Source: Methylibium petroleiphilum PM1
GTDB taxonomy: Bacteria > Pseudomonadota > Gammaproteobacteria > Burkholderiales > Burkholderiaceae_C
DNA: 64,000 bases
NCBI RefSeq assembly: GCF_000015725.1
Contig: NC_008825.1
Span: 1,054,001 to 1,118,000 of the forward strand
Reading direction: 5' to 3'
Shown in pieces: positions 1 to 9,364 of this stretch; within the stretch, counting starts at the first letter, position 1; the number at the start of each line of letters is the position of its first letter. Under the pieces are notes generated by a model, which saw only the letters and a list, made by a program, of their open reading frames with translations, was not told where the DNA came from and searched no databases. A program made the position numbers and the translations under genes.

Positions 1-20
1 ACGCGGCGATCGCCCGACGC

Positions 21-1094
21 TCAAGCCGTGCGGCGCGCGGTCGACGGGCCGGCAGCGGCCGGGTCACCGGGCGATGTGCCGGACGGCGGTGGTGCGGCCT
101 CGGCGGCGCCTGCCGACGCGCCGGGAGGGCGCTGCGGCGCCAGCACCACGCGGTCGCGCGGTGTCTTGTCGAGCAGCAGGCGCGTCACGTCGGGCCGCGA
201 GTAGTGGCCGGCCGGATCGGCCGCCGCCTTGGCCAGCGTGATCAGGCCCAGGTCGAGCTCGGCGTGGACGAGCCCCTCGGTGTGCTCCGGCAGCGGCTCG
301 GTCAGCAGGCGGCCGTCGGGCGCGTAGATGCCCGCATAGCCACCGCCTTCGAGCAGCAGCTGTCGCTTCGTCGGGTCGTCGCCGCACAGCATCGCCACCA
401 TTTCCTTCGAGACCGTGGCGCAGGGGGCGACCACGAAGCACTGGCCTTCCACCGCGTAGATGCGGCTGGCGGCGGTGTTCACCTCCGCGCCCAGCGCATG
501 GGCGCCGCCACGGTAGAGCGAGAAGCTGGGCCAGGCGGCGATGTGCACCTGCTCGTCCTGCGCGTACATCGCGTACTTCGACAGCGGTTGCAGATGCTCC
601 CAGCAGCACAGCGCGCCGATGCGTCCGAGCGCGGTGTCGTGCACGCCGAGGTCGCTGCCGTCGCCCTCGCCGAACACGGTGCGCTCCACGTGCGTGGGCT
701 TGAGCTTGCGGCGCCGCGCCACCGTGCGGCCCTCGGCGTCGATGATCCACTGGCCCATGTAGAGGCTGCCGCCGGCCTTCTCGCTGTGGCCCATCACGAC
801 CATGATGGCGTGGTCGCGGGCCGCCTGGGCGATGCGATCGGCCTGCGGCGAGCCGTCGACCAGCGAGTGATCGTGGTAGCGCTGGATGAACTGCAGCGCC
901 CAGGCCGGCGAATCGAGCCAGATGAACCACGGGTAGCCGGGCAGCCAGGTTTCCGGAAAGGCCACGAGCTGCGCGCCCTGCGTGGCGGCCTCGGCGATCA
1001 GGCCCACGGCCTTGTCGATCGACGCGTCGAGATCCAGGAACACCGGCGCAGCCTGGACGGCGGCAGCGCGGAACTTGGGGTGCGAAACCGGCAT
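21..1094 (-). CDS. Nitrilase (C-N hydrolase superfamily)
   Basis: Hydrolyses a nitrile to the carboxylic acid and ammonia. The catalytic triad is visible: Glu48 in FPETWLPGYPWF, Lys130 in RRKLKPTHVER and Cys164 in GALCCWEHLQPL, the usual positions in aliphatic and arylacetonitrilases. I chose the internal ATG at 1094 (357 aa) because AGGAG lies about 7 bases upstream of it; a further ATG at 1115 would add seven residues. The C-terminal 40 residues are Pro/Ala rich and low in complexity, as in many nitrilases. It is divergent from an AraC regulator followed by an MFS transporter, which looks like an inducible nitrile-utilisation locus. The substrate cannot be read from the sequence. Confidence 0.93.
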   Translation of the reverse strand: MPVSHPKFRAAAVQAAPVFLDLDASIDKAVGLIAEAATQGAQLVAFPETWLPGYPWFIWLDSPAWALQFIQRYHDHSLVDGSPQADRIAQAARDHAIMVVMGHSEKAGGSLYMGQWIIDAEGRTVARRRKLKPTHVERTVFGEGDGSDLGVHDTALGRIGALCCWEHLQPLSKYAMYAQDEQVHIAAWPSFSLYRGGAHALGAEVNTAASRIYAVEGQCFVVAPCATVSKEMVAMLCGDDPTKRQLLLEGGGYAGIYAPDGRLLTEPLPEHTEGLVHAELDLGLITLAKAAADPAGHYSRPDVTRLLLDKTPRDRVVLAPQRPPGASAGAAEAAPPPSGTSPGDPAAAGPSTARRTA

Positions 1095-1243
1095 GGCGAG
1101 GCTCCTGTCGTGCAATGGAGCGGAGCATGCGACGGATCGGTCCCGGCGTCTTGCCTGGACGAGGCGCGGTACTTGACCGCAGCACGCAGCGCGCGGCCTG
1201 GCCGCGTTGCGAATGGCGTTCTCAGGCCCTGAGCTGCAGCCCC

Positions 1244-2200
1244 ATGCCCACCCTGTTCACCACTGTCGGTGTCGAGCCCGCCCAGCGCCTGGCGTACTGG
1301 ACCGATGGCGTCTGCGACACCTATGTGCAGCTGGACTGCGACGCGATCGGCGACGCCTCGCGGTTCGAAGGCGAGATCGCCGCCGATGCGCTGTCCACGC
1401 TGACGCTGTCGCGCGTGACGGCCAGCGCGCAGCGCGTGCGCCGCACGCCGGCCAAGATCGCGCGGGCGAGCGAGGACTACTTCCTCGTCAGCATCCAGAC
1501 GCAGGGCTGCGGCGCGGTCGTGCAGGACGGACGCGTGGCCCATCTGTCGCCCGGCGACTTCGCCCTCTACGACAGCACGCGGCCCTACGAGCTGCGTTTC
1601 GACGCGGCATTCCAGCAGTACGTGCTGATGCTGCCCGGCCCCACGCTGCGCACCGCCCTGACCGACACGCCGTCGCTCACCGCCTGCGCGGTCAGCGGCC
1701 GGCGCGGGGCCGGTCACCTGATGATCGGCATGATCGAGACGCTGTCGGCCGAGATCGCCACGCTGGCGCCCGAGTCGGCTGCGGCCGTGGCGGACAGCGT
1801 GACGCAGATCCTGATCGCCGGCTTGTCGACGTTGCCGGGCGCCCGGCCGCCGCCGGTGTCGCGGCTCGTCGCGCTGCACCGGCAGCAGGTGAAGGCGCTG
1901 GTGCGCGAGCGGCTGCGCGATCCGGATCTCACGGTGGTCCGCATCGCCGAGCGCCTCGGCGTGTCACCGAGCACCTTGCACCGGGCCTGGGCCGGCGAGG
2001 CCTGCTCGCTGGCCGACTGGATCCAGACCGAGCGCCTGGAAGCCGCGCGGCGCGACCTGTGCGCCGCGCAGCAGCGTCTGCGCCGCGTGAGCGAACTGGC
2101 GTACTCGTGGGGCTTCAAGGATGCCGCCCACTTCAGCCGCGCCTTCCGCCGGCGCTTCGGCTGTTCACCGCGCGAGCTGCGGGCCCGGATCGAAACCTGA
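1244..2200 (+). CDS. AraC-family transcriptional regulator
   Basis: A 318 aa regulator with an N-terminal AraC-binding-like sensor domain (about residues 10-190) and a C-terminal double helix-turn-helix; the second HTH carries the family signature around AYSWGFKDAAHFSRAFRRRFG near the C-terminus. The frame is open further upstream to 1115, but the ATG at 1244 starts where homology to the family would begin (MPTLFTTVGV). It sits divergently from the nitrilase, like the AraC-type nitrilase activators known from Rhodococcus, so it is probably the inducer-responsive activator of that gene. This role is inferred from position. Confidence 0.88.
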   Translation: MPTLFTTVGVEPAQRLAYWTDGVCDTYVQLDCDAIGDASRFEGEIAADALSTLTLSRVTASAQRVRRTPAKIARASEDYFLVSIQTQGCGAVVQDGRVAHLSPGDFALYDSTRPYELRFDAAFQQYVLMLPGPTLRTALTDTPSLTACAVSGRRGAGHLMIGMIETLSAEIATLAPESAAAVADSVTQILIAGLSTLPGARPPPVSRLVALHRQQVKALVRERLRDPDLTVVRIAERLGVSPSTLHRAWAGEACSLADWIQTERLEAARRDLCAAQQRLRRVSELAYSWGFKDAAHFSRAFRRRFGCSPRELRARIET

Positions 2201-2334
2201 CATGCCGGACGTCGTGTGGCTAGCACGGCTGCGAGAGACCTTGCCGGCACACGCACCACGGTGCTCTCCTAGAGTCGCCGCTGGTTTTCTCCGGCCCGCC
2301 CGTGTCCGGACGCGCCGTCTTTCGCTCCCGCCTG

Positions 2335-3585
2335 ATGAACGCTGCCGCGCCGCCGTCTCCTTCTTCTTCCTCCTCCTCGCCGCCGCTGCCGCGTGGAGCG
2401 GTCGCCTGCCTGGCGCTGGCGGCCTTCGGCAGCGGCTTGTCGATGCGGGTGAACGATGCCCTGCTGCCGCGCCTGGCCGGCGAGTTCGCCCTCACGCTGG
2501 GCCAGGCTTCGCAGGTCATCGGGCTGTTTGCGACGGCCTACGGGCTGGCCCAGCTGTTCTTCGGTCCGGTCGGCGATCGCTACGGCAAGTACCGCGTCAT
2601 CGCCTGGGCCACCGCGGCCTGCGCCCTCACGTCGGTGCTGTGCGGGATGGCACCCGGCTTCGATGCGCTGCGTCTGGCGCGCGTGCTGGCCGGAGCCACC
2701 GCGGCGGCGGTGATCCCCTTGTCGATGGCGTGGATCGGCGACGTCGTCGACTACGAGCGCCGGCAGCCCGTCCTTGCGCGCTTCCTGATCGGCCAGATCT
2801 GTGGCCTGTCCGCCGGCGTCTGGTTGGGAGGCTTCGCGGCCGATCACCTCGGCTGGCGCGCGCCTTATTTCCTGCTCGCGGGCTTCTTCGCGCTGGTGAG
2901 CGTCGCGCTGTTCGCGCTGAACCGGCGTCTGCCGGACGCCGCCCGCCCGGTGCGCGCGGCGAGTGACGGGTCGCCGTTGCGCCGCATCGCGACCGAGTTC
3001 GGCGGCGTGCTGGCGCGTCCCTGGGCTCGGGTGGTCCTCGGTCTGGTGTTTCTCGAGGGCCTGTTCCTGTTCGGGCCGTTCGCCTTCATCGCCTCGCACG
3101 TGCACGAGGCCTTCCAGCTCTCGCTGTCGGCCGCGGGCGCGCTGGTGATGCTGTTCGGGCTGGGCGGCTTCGCCTTCGCCGTTTCGTCCGGCCCCCTGGT
3201 GCGGCGGCTCGGCGAGGCCGGCCTGGCACGTTGGGGCTCGCTGATGATGTGCGGGGCGCTTGTCGCGGTCGGCTTCGGGCCGGGCTGGGGCTGGGCGCTG
3301 GCCGGATGTTTCGTCGCCGGACTGGGCTTCTACATGGTGCACAACACGCTGCAGGTGAATGCCACGCAGATGGCGCCCGACCGGCGTGGTGCGGCCGTCG
3401 CCGCCTTCGCCTCGTGCTTCTTCCTCGGGCAGTCGGCCGGCGTGGCGCTGGGCGGGTGGCTGGTGGGGGTGATCGGTCCGCCGGGCTTCCTGGCGATCGG
3501 CGCGGTGGGTCTGCTGCTCATCGGACGGGCCTTCGTGGCCGGTCTCGCGCTGCGGTCGCGGGCCGCGGCAGCCGTTGCCGTGTAG
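2335..3585 (+). CDS. MFS transporter (12 TM)
   Basis: A Major Facilitator Superfamily secondary transporter of about 416 aa with twelve predicted hydrophobic segments. The cytoplasmic loop 2-3 motif is visible as GPVGDRYGKYR. The N-terminus has a serine/proline run before the first membrane segment, so the start is uncertain: ATG 2335 was chosen, GTG 2302 is possible. The family exports drugs or moves small organic molecules. It follows the AraC gene by about 135 bp and may belong to the nitrilase regulon, moving nitriles or their acid products, but nothing in the sequence identifies the substrate. Confidence 0.85.
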   Translation: MNAAAPPSPSSSSSSPPLPRGAVACLALAAFGSGLSMRVNDALLPRLAGEFALTLGQASQVIGLFATAYGLAQLFFGPVGDRYGKYRVIAWATAACALTSVLCGMAPGFDALRLARVLAGATAAAVIPLSMAWIGDVVDYERRQPVLARFLIGQICGLSAGVWLGGFAADHLGWRAPYFLLAGFFALVSVALFALNRRLPDAARPVRAASDGSPLRRIATEFGGVLARPWARVVLGLVFLEGLFLFGPFAFIASHVHEAFQLSLSAAGALVMLFGLGGFAFAVSSGPLVRRLGEAGLARWGSLMMCGALVAVGFGPGWGWALAGCFVAGLGFYMVHNTLQVNATQMAPDRRGAAVAAFASCFFLGQSAGVALGGWLVGVIGPPGFLAIGAVGLLLIGRAFVAGLALRSRAAAAVAV

Positions 3586-3697
3586 GACAACGCCGCTGAC
3601 GGCTGCGCGCCTGTGCCGCGACCTCGCGGCGGCGGGTGGACAGTGCCTGCTGTCGAACGCAATACTGGCCCGGTACCCAACCGGAGGAACCGCCACC

Positions 3698-4207
3698 ATG
3701 TCCGCGAGCCTGTTCGATCTGCTGCACGAGAGCCATGAGATCCAGCGCCAGCTGTGCCGCCGGCTGACGGCGGCGCGCGCCTCCACGGCGCAGCGCGAGC
3801 AGGTCTTCCTGCAGCTCAAGGTGGAGCTCGAGGCGCATGCCGCCGCCGAGGAACGCTTCCTCTACGTGCCCTTGCTGATGACCGATCCGGGGCTGTCGTC
3901 GTCTCGGCATGCCCTGTCGGAGCACCACCAGATCGAGGAGCTGTGCGAGGAACTGAGCGTGTCCGACAAGCAGGGCGAAGCCTGGCTCGACACCGCGAAG
4001 CGGCTCGGCGAGAAGGTGCGGCACCACCTGAAGGAAGAGGAGCGCAAGTTCTTCAAGGTGGCCGGCCGCATCCTCGACGTCGACAAGAAGGACATGCTGG
4101 GCCGGCGCTACCAGAAGGATCTGGTGCGCATGCGAAAAAAGTATGCCGCCGACTACCAGCGGGTGGATGTCAGCAGCGCAGGCGAGGTGGTGGCCGCGCC
4201 GCGCTGA
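3698..4207 (+). CDS. Hemerythrin HHE domain protein
   Basis: A 169 aa helical protein with the HHE cation-binding pattern: His10 and His13 in LLHESHEIQ, then EAHAAAEERF, SEHHQIEEL and RHHLKEEERKFF spaced along four helices, giving the ligand set for a di-iron site. Proteins of this type sense or buffer oxygen, NO or iron. ATG 3698 is preceded by GGAGGA at 3681-3686. The C-terminus is basic and probably disordered. It stands alone between an MFS gene and a convergent antiporter gene. Confidence 0.85.
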   Translation: MSASLFDLLHESHEIQRQLCRRLTAARASTAQREQVFLQLKVELEAHAAAEERFLYVPLLMTDPGLSSSRHALSEHHQIEELCEELSVSDKQGEAWLDTAKRLGEKVRHHLKEEERKFFKVAGRILDVDKKDMLGRRYQKDLVRMRKKYAADYQRVDVSSAGEVVAAPR

Positions 4208-4220
4208 GCCGTGGGACCTG

Positions 4221-5288
4221 TCAGGGCACCAGCGAGAGGAACAGGAAGGCCGCGAACAGCACCAGGTGCACGGCGCCCTGCATCAGGTTGGTCCGCCCGG
4301 TCCCCAGCGTGATGGCGCCCACGATGAAGGTCAGCAGCAGCAGCACGAGGTCCTTGGCCGCCAGGCCCAGCACCAGCGGCAGGTCGAGCAGCACCGCGGC
4401 CACCACGACCACCGGGATGGTCAGTCCGATGCTGGCGAGCGCCGAGCCCAGCGCCAGGTTCATGCTGGTCTGCAGGCGATCGGCGCGGGCGGCGCGCACG
4501 GCGGCCCAGGTCTCGGGCAGCAGCACCAGCAGCGCGATCGCGATACCGATCACGGCCTTCGGTGCGCCCGCGGCCGCGACCGCCGCCTCGATGGTCGGCG
4601 ACAGCTGCTTGGCCAGCCCCACCACCGACACCAGGCCGATCAGCAGCAGGCCGAAACTGGCCCAGGCCTGGCCGTTCGACGGCGGCTTGGCGTGGATGTC
4701 CTCGTCGTCGGCATTCGTCGGCGGCAGGAAGTAGTCGCGGTGGCGCACCGTCTGCACGAACACGAACACCGCCCACAGCACCAGCGAGGAGACCGCGACG
4801 AAGGTGAGCTGCGAGATCGTGTAGGTGCCGCCGTCCGAGCTTGTGGTGAAGGACGGCAGCACCAGCGAGAGGCCCGCCATGGCCACCAGCGCCGCCAGCG
4901 CGGAGTTCGCGCCGTCGAGCTGGAAGGACTGCTCGTGGTGGTGCAGGCCGCCGACCAGCAGACAGATGCCGACCACGCCGGTGCAGATGATCATCACCGC
5001 CGAGAAGATGGTGTCGCGCGGCAGCTCGGCCTTGCCCTCGCCGCCGGCCAGCATCATGGAGACGATGAGCGCCACCTCGATCACCGTGATCGCGATCGCC
5101 AGCACCAGCGTGCCGAACGGCTCGCCCACGCGGTGCGCCACGACCTCGGCATGGTGGACTGCCGCGATCACCGCGCCGATCAGGGCGACGGCGCAGGCCG
5201 AGGCGATGGCGGCGTTCATCGGCAGGGCCAGCGAGGCTCCCAGCAGGGCAGCGGCGGCGAGCGGCAGGAGCAGGGCCCAACGGGGCAT
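4221..5288 (-). CDS. chaA: Calcium/sodium:proton antiporter, ChaA family
   Basis: A 355 aa inner-membrane cation/proton antiporter of the CaCA superfamily with about eleven hydrophobic segments. Both inverted alpha repeats can be seen: GEPFGTLVLAIAITVIEVAL in the first half and LLPETWAAVRAARADRLQT with ALGSALASIGLTIP in the second, each with the conserved acidic residue. A poorly conserved hydrophilic loop (residues about 190-210) separates the halves. The start ATG 5288 has AAAGGA in front. It would extrude Ca2+, Na+ or K+ under alkaline or salt stress. It ends 14 bases from the convergent hemerythrin gene. Confidence 0.9.
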   Translation of the reverse strand: MPRWALLLPLAAAALLGASLALPMNAAIASACAVALIGAVIAAVHHAEVVAHRVGEPFGTLVLAIAITVIEVALIVSMMLAGGEGKAELPRDTIFSAVMIICTGVVGICLLVGGLHHHEQSFQLDGANSALAALVAMAGLSLVLPSFTTSSDGGTYTISQLTFVAVSSLVLWAVFVFVQTVRHRDYFLPPTNADDEDIHAKPPSNGQAWASFGLLLIGLVSVVGLAKQLSPTIEAAVAAAGAPKAVIGIAIALLVLLPETWAAVRAARADRLQTSMNLALGSALASIGLTIPVVVVAAVLLDLPLVLGLAAKDLVLLLLTFIVGAITLGTGRTNLMQGAVHLVLFAAFLFLSLVP

Positions 5289-5409
5289 ATGGCGGTCCTT
5301 TCAGGGGCGCGAGCGGTGGAACGGCGCGGCGCGACACGATCGATCACGCCGCCGGAGGCAAGCGCGAAGGATAGTCGGACACAGGGCGCGCGGTGCGCCG
5401 GGGTGCGGG

Positions 5410-6945
5410 TCAGGCCGGGGCGTCGCCCGCCAGCACCGCCTGGTTGCGGCCGTTCGCCTTGGCCTGGTAGAGCGCCCGGTCGGCCCGGCGGATGAGCGTC
5501 TCGTGCGTGTCGTGCTCGCCGGGCACCAGCACCGCCACGCCGATGCTGGCGGTGACCACGCCGAACGGCGACAGCTCGTGGCGGTGCGCCAGCGCCTCGA
5601 GGGCCTGGCAGATGCCGCGCGACATGGCGAGCGCGCTGGCCTCGTCGGCCGCCACCGCCACCAGGGCGAACTCCTCGCCGCCGTAGCGCGCCACCAGGTC
5701 GCCGGCGCGGCGCACGTTGGCGCCGAGCACCTGCGCGATGGTGCGCAGGCAGTCGTCGCCGGCCTGGTGGCCGTAGCGGTCGTTGTAATGCTTGAACAGA
5801 TCCACATCCAGCAGCGCCAGCGCCAGCGGCTGGCCGGTGACGCGGGCGTGGCGCCATTCGCCGGCGATGAACTCGTCGAAGCGCCGCCGGTTGGCGATGC
5901 CGGTCAGGCCATCGGTGGTGCTCAGCGTGCCCAGCTGGCTGTTGGACTCCTCCAGCTTCAGGGTGCGCTCGCGCACCTTGTCCTCCAGGCTGCGCGTCAG
6001 CGCACGCTGCTCGCTCAGCAGCGTGGCGAAGCCCATGCCGACGATGCTGAGCGTCAGGATGAACTCCTGGGTGCGCAGGATCAGTTCGTGCGGCGAGGCC
6101 TCGCCGAAGGGCTTGTGGCCGGTGGTCTGGGCCCAGGCGGCCGCCAGCGCGATGAGCGCGACCGCCGGCGCGGTCCAGCGCGTGCCGAAGCGGACTGCGA
6201 TGTACAGCATCGGCGGCAGCAGCAGGTTCGGCGTCAGCGGCACGCCGCTCCAGCGCTCCGACTGCCCCGACAGGATCAGCCCTGCCAGCGCGCCGGTGAA
6301 CAGCAGCACCGGTCCGTCCTGCCAGCGCAGCCGGATCGGCTCCGGCGCGGGCTGCGCCAGCGCCAGCAGCATCGGCGTGAAGATCAGCAGCCCCAGGCCG
6401 TCACCGAACCACCACAGCAGCACCAGCGTGGGATAGGGCGTCTTCACGCCGTCCATCGCCTGCAGCACCAGACTCGCCAGCAGCGCGGCGACGAGCGCGC
6501 AGAGCAGCGGGCCGATGACGACGAACTTGCCCAGGTCCTGGATCCGGTCCAACGCCGGCGACGTGCCTGCGCGGCGCAGCAGCAGGTAGGCCAGCGTCAC
6601 TTCCGTGAGGTTGACGAGGCTCAGCAGCACCGCCTGCAGCGGCGGGAACACCGGCAGGTTGGCGAGCACGTCGGAACTGAACGTCAGCAGGGCTAGCCAG
6701 CCGCCGCGCCGGCCGCGGAAGTGGAGCAGCGCTGCCAGCAGCACGGCGTTGGGCAGCCAGATCACCACCTCGTTCTCGGGCGACACGGCGCACAGGAAGG
6801 TCAGCTTGACGCTGGCGAAATGCAGCAAGGGCAGCAGCAGGTAGACCCACCATGCCGGCGGTCGGTCGGCCTGCGTGTTCGTTTGCGGGGAGAGCATCGT
6901 CGGGGTCATCGAGCCGCTGCGTTCGGGAACAGGGATATCGGCCAT
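5410..6945 (-). CDS. MASE1-domain diguanylate cyclase
   Basis: A 511 aa membrane-bound c-di-GMP synthase. Residues about 30-320 form an eight-helix MASE1-type sensor, followed by a short coiled linker (KVRERTLKLEESNSQL) and a GGDEF domain. The active-site loop is GGEEF at 422-426, and a product-inhibition I-site RAGD (413-416) sits exactly five residues upstream, so the enzyme should be active and feedback inhibited. No EAL or HD-GYP domain is present. An alternative start is the Met at residue 13. It is a single gene between the antiporter and the ABC exporter; the signal is unknown. Confidence 0.92.
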   Translation of the reverse strand: MADIPVPERSGSMTPTMLSPQTNTQADRPPAWWVYLLLPLLHFASVKLTFLCAVSPENEVVIWLPNAVLLAALLHFRGRRGGWLALLTFSSDVLANLPVFPPLQAVLLSLVNLTEVTLAYLLLRRAGTSPALDRIQDLGKFVVIGPLLCALVAALLASLVLQAMDGVKTPYPTLVLLWWFGDGLGLLIFTPMLLALAQPAPEPIRLRWQDGPVLLFTGALAGLILSGQSERWSGVPLTPNLLLPPMLYIAVRFGTRWTAPAVALIALAAAWAQTTGHKPFGEASPHELILRTQEFILTLSIVGMGFATLLSEQRALTRSLEDKVRERTLKLEESNSQLGTLSTTDGLTGIANRRRFDEFIAGEWRHARVTGQPLALALLDVDLFKHYNDRYGHQAGDDCLRTIAQVLGANVRRAGDLVARYGGEEFALVAVAADEASALAMSRGICQALEALAHRHELSPFGVVTASIGVAVLVPGEHDTHETLIRRADRALYQAKANGRNQAVLAGDAPA

Positions 6946-7029
6946 TCGGGGTGAGCATCGCAGGCCTCGCGGCCCGACACGGCGGCCCGGTCGGGCCGGT
7001 CGTGAAGGATGCCCGATGTGGAGCGTCGA

Positions 7030-8805
7030 TCAATGCGGCACCGGCACGGTTCGCAGCGTCGGCTGGCGCGCCAGCACGGCGTCGCGCGGGCCGGCATCGA
7101 CCACGCGGCCAGCCGCCATCAGCACGACGGTGTCGAAGCGATCGAGCAGGCTCAGGCGGTGGATCGACGCCACCAGGCAGGCCGCCGGGAAGGCCTGCGC
7201 AATGCGTTCGAGCACGCGCGCCTCGGTCGCGGCGTCGAGGGCGCTGGTGGGCTCGTCCAGCAGCAGCAGCGAACTGCCGCGCGCGGCGAGCACACCGCGC
7301 GCCAGGCAGAGGCGTTGCCGCTGGCCGCCCGACAGGTTGAAGCCGCGCTCGGACAGGGCCGTGTCCAGACCGCCGCCGAGGGCGGCCAGGACCTCGTCGA
7401 AGCCGCTCACGTGCAGTGCGGCGTGCAGATCGGCGTCGGCGCAGGCCCGGCCGAAGTCCAGGTTCTCGCGCACGCTCGCCTCGAACACCTCGGTCTCCTG
7501 CGGGACCAGCGTGGCCAGTCGGCGCAGCCGCGGCCAGTCGGCCGCCCGGCCGTCGAGCGCGAGCCGGCCGCCGCTCGGCGTGTAGAGCCCGGCCAGCACG
7601 CGCAGCAGCGTGCTCTTGCCGCCGCCGCTGGGACCGACCAGCGCGACGCGCTGGCCGCGCCGCAGCGCCAGGCCCACCTCGCGCAGGCCCTGGACCGCGC
7701 GCCCGCCGCCGTCGGCGGCGGCGTCGCGTGCCGCGTAGTCCCAGGCCAGCCCGTCCACGCCCAGCACCTGCCAGTCGGCGTCGGCGTCGATGCGCTCATC
7801 GGCCGGGTCGGCGGCGCGCGACGGCGCGGCCTCGATCGGTGCAGCACTGCCGTGGTCGGCGTGCATGCGCGCGAAGGACTGGAAGTGGGCCGCCATCGAG
7901 CTCACCACGCCCGCCGCCTGCTGGGCGTACTGGTAGACCATGAACACCGCTCCCAGCATCACCGCCTGCGCCCCCGGCGTGCGCGTCTTCAGCACGTAGA
8001 CGGCGACCAGCGCCCAGGTGAGCGCCAGCCCCATCACGTCGACCGCACACCACTTGCCCTCGTTGAGCAGCACGCTGCGCCGCAACGGCGCCGACACCGC
8101 GCCGAGACGCCGCGCCAGCAGCGTGCGCGACGCAGCGGACAGCCGCAGCCCGATGACGGTCGACGCATGGGCCAGGAAGTCGAGCAGCGCTGCGACGTAG
8201 CGCCGGTCGGCGTCGTTCTCGGCGCGCGCCAGCTGCATCAGCGCGCGGTCGAAGCGCAGGATCACCAGGCCGATCAGCACGTAGCCCGCCAGCGCCAGCG
8301 CGCCGCTGCTGCGCGACAGCAGCGTCAGCGCCACCAGCGGCCCCACCAGGTTCACGGCGCTGGCGAGGTAGACGAACTGCGTCTGCGCGAAGTCCGACAG
8401 CGCGCGGCTCGCCTGGTGCACGCGGTGCTGCAGCTCGCCCGAGTGGTGGCCGTCATGCCAGGCCAGCGGGGCCGCGGCGATGCGTGCGTAGAGCGCATCG
8501 GCCAGCGTCTCGCGCACGCGCAGGCCGACGTTGCGTTCGAGGATGCGGCCGGGGCCGTGGGCCGCCCACGACAGCAGGTAGAGGGCGGCGAGCGCCGCGA
8601 TCCAGCGGCCGGCGGCGCGCAGGTCGCCGCCCTGCAGCGCATTGATCGCCAGTCCGGCCAGCCAGGGCAAGGCCAGCCGCAGCAGCTGCGAGGTGGTGAG
8701 CAGCAGGGCCGCGCCGAGCAGCTGCCCGCGCGCGCCCTCGGCATGGCGCCAGAGGGCCCGGTACAGCGTCACCGGCGCGCGGCCTGCGGGTGCGGCGGCG
8801 GTCAT
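7030..8805 (-). CDS. ABC exporter, fused permease and ATPase
   Basis: A 591 aa half-transporter with an N-terminal six-helix membrane domain (about 30-310) and a C-terminal nucleotide-binding domain. Walker A is GPSGGGKST at 391-399, the signature is LSGGQ at 491-495, Walker B ends in LLLLDEPT with Glu518, and the switch His is in SIHR near 549. All catalytic residues are intact, so a homodimer could work. The domain order is that of exporters in the MsbA/CydCD group; the substrate cannot be inferred. A small hypothetical gene sits 28 bp upstream on the same strand. Confidence 0.88.
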   Translation of the reverse strand: MTAAAPAGRAPVTLYRALWRHAEGARGQLLGAALLLTTSQLLRLALPWLAGLAINALQGGDLRAAGRWIAALAALYLLSWAAHGPGRILERNVGLRVRETLADALYARIAAAPLAWHDGHHSGELQHRVHQASRALSDFAQTQFVYLASAVNLVGPLVALTLLSRSSGALALAGYVLIGLVILRFDRALMQLARAENDADRRYVAALLDFLAHASTVIGLRLSAASRTLLARRLGAVSAPLRRSVLLNEGKWCAVDVMGLALTWALVAVYVLKTRTPGAQAVMLGAVFMVYQYAQQAAGVVSSMAAHFQSFARMHADHGSAAPIEAAPSRAADPADERIDADADWQVLGVDGLAWDYAARDAAADGGGRAVQGLREVGLALRRGQRVALVGPSGGGKSTLLRVLAGLYTPSGGRLALDGRAADWPRLRRLATLVPQETEVFEASVRENLDFGRACADADLHAALHVSGFDEVLAALGGGLDTALSERGFNLSGGQRQRLCLARGVLAARGSSLLLLDEPTSALDAATEARVLERIAQAFPAACLVASIHRLSLLDRFDTVVLMAAGRVVDAGPRDAVLARQPTLRTVPVPH

Positions 8806-8833
8806 CGCCTCGTCTCGTCGCTCGCGATCGGGC

Positions 8834-9046
8834 CTACTTCTTCGGTGTCGGCAGTTCGTTCAGGGCGTCCCACTGGGACAGCGACAGGTCGAGCTCGGCC
8901 ACGTCGGGCTTGCGCGGCTCCACGTTGCGCCGGCGCTCGCGGCCGCCGGGCGGTTCGGGCGACTCGGTGCGCCGCCGGTCGCGGCCGGTCCGGCGTTCGG
9001 TCGGGTGGGCGGCCTGCGGTGTTCGGGGCGGGTTCTCGCTGGGCAT
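8834..9046 (-). CDS. Small hypothetical protein, 70 aa, charged
   Basis: A short ORF rich in Arg, Pro and Glu with a C-terminal acidic segment (DVAELDLSLSQWDALNE) and no membrane span. It ends 28 bp before the ABC exporter and could be cotranscribed with it. No clear ribosome-binding site is visible and I do not recognise a family. It may be a real small gene conserved in Burkholderiales or a chance ORF in GC-rich DNA. Confidence 0.45.
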   Translation of the reverse strand: MPSENPPRTPQAAHPTERRTGRDRRRTESPEPPGGRERRRNVEPRKPDVAELDLSLSQWDALNELPTPKK

Positions 9047-9234
9047 GGGGGTCTCGCGAGCTCAGGGAAGCGGGTGCGTGAGACAGCCGACCATACCCGA
9101 TCCTCGGCGGTCCGCGCACCGCGATCGCCCTGCGGGAAATGCAGAAATCGATGCCCCGGCATTGCGGCAGATGCGGAACCCGAGCGGCCGCACGCGCCCC
9201 CGTCGCCACCGGCACTGGTGAAAAAGACGTTCGC

Positions 9235-9247
9235 AATCAAGGGCTTG
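9235..9247 (+). promoter_or_regulatory. IHF consensus site upstream of Rieske gene 1
   Basis: AATCAAGGGCTTG matches the IHF consensus WATCAANNNNTTR without mismatch. It begins 29 bases before the -24 element, the same distance as the matching site of the second oxygenase promoter. IHF commonly bends DNA between activator and polymerase at XylR/DmpR-type sigma-54 promoters. Confidence 0.6.
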
Positions 9248-9263
9248 GCGCGCCGCTCCGGCT

Positions 9264-9279
9264 TGGCCCTGCGATTGCT
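9264..9279 (+). promoter_or_regulatory. Sigma-54 (-24/-12) promoter of Rieske gene 1
   Basis: TGGCCC-N5-TTGCT is close to the TGGCAC-N5-TTGCA consensus and keeps the essential GG and GC at the right spacing. Transcription would start near 9290, leaving a leader of about 75 nt before the ATG at 9365. The 318 bp gap upstream (9047-9364) otherwise holds only short inverted repeats, for example CTGC-N7-GCAG at 9130-9144, one of which could be the activator site. Confidence 0.7.
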
Positions 9280-9364
9280 AATGCGCCTTCACGCACCGCC
9301 CGAAGTGCGGCCGTGGCGAGCCCCCCGACGGCAAGGTCCATCGACAACGGAGACACGACATTCC

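Noticed and set aside
2360..2385. Short TCC/TCT repeat
   Set aside because: It is the serine run in the N-terminus of the MFS protein, not a repeat array.
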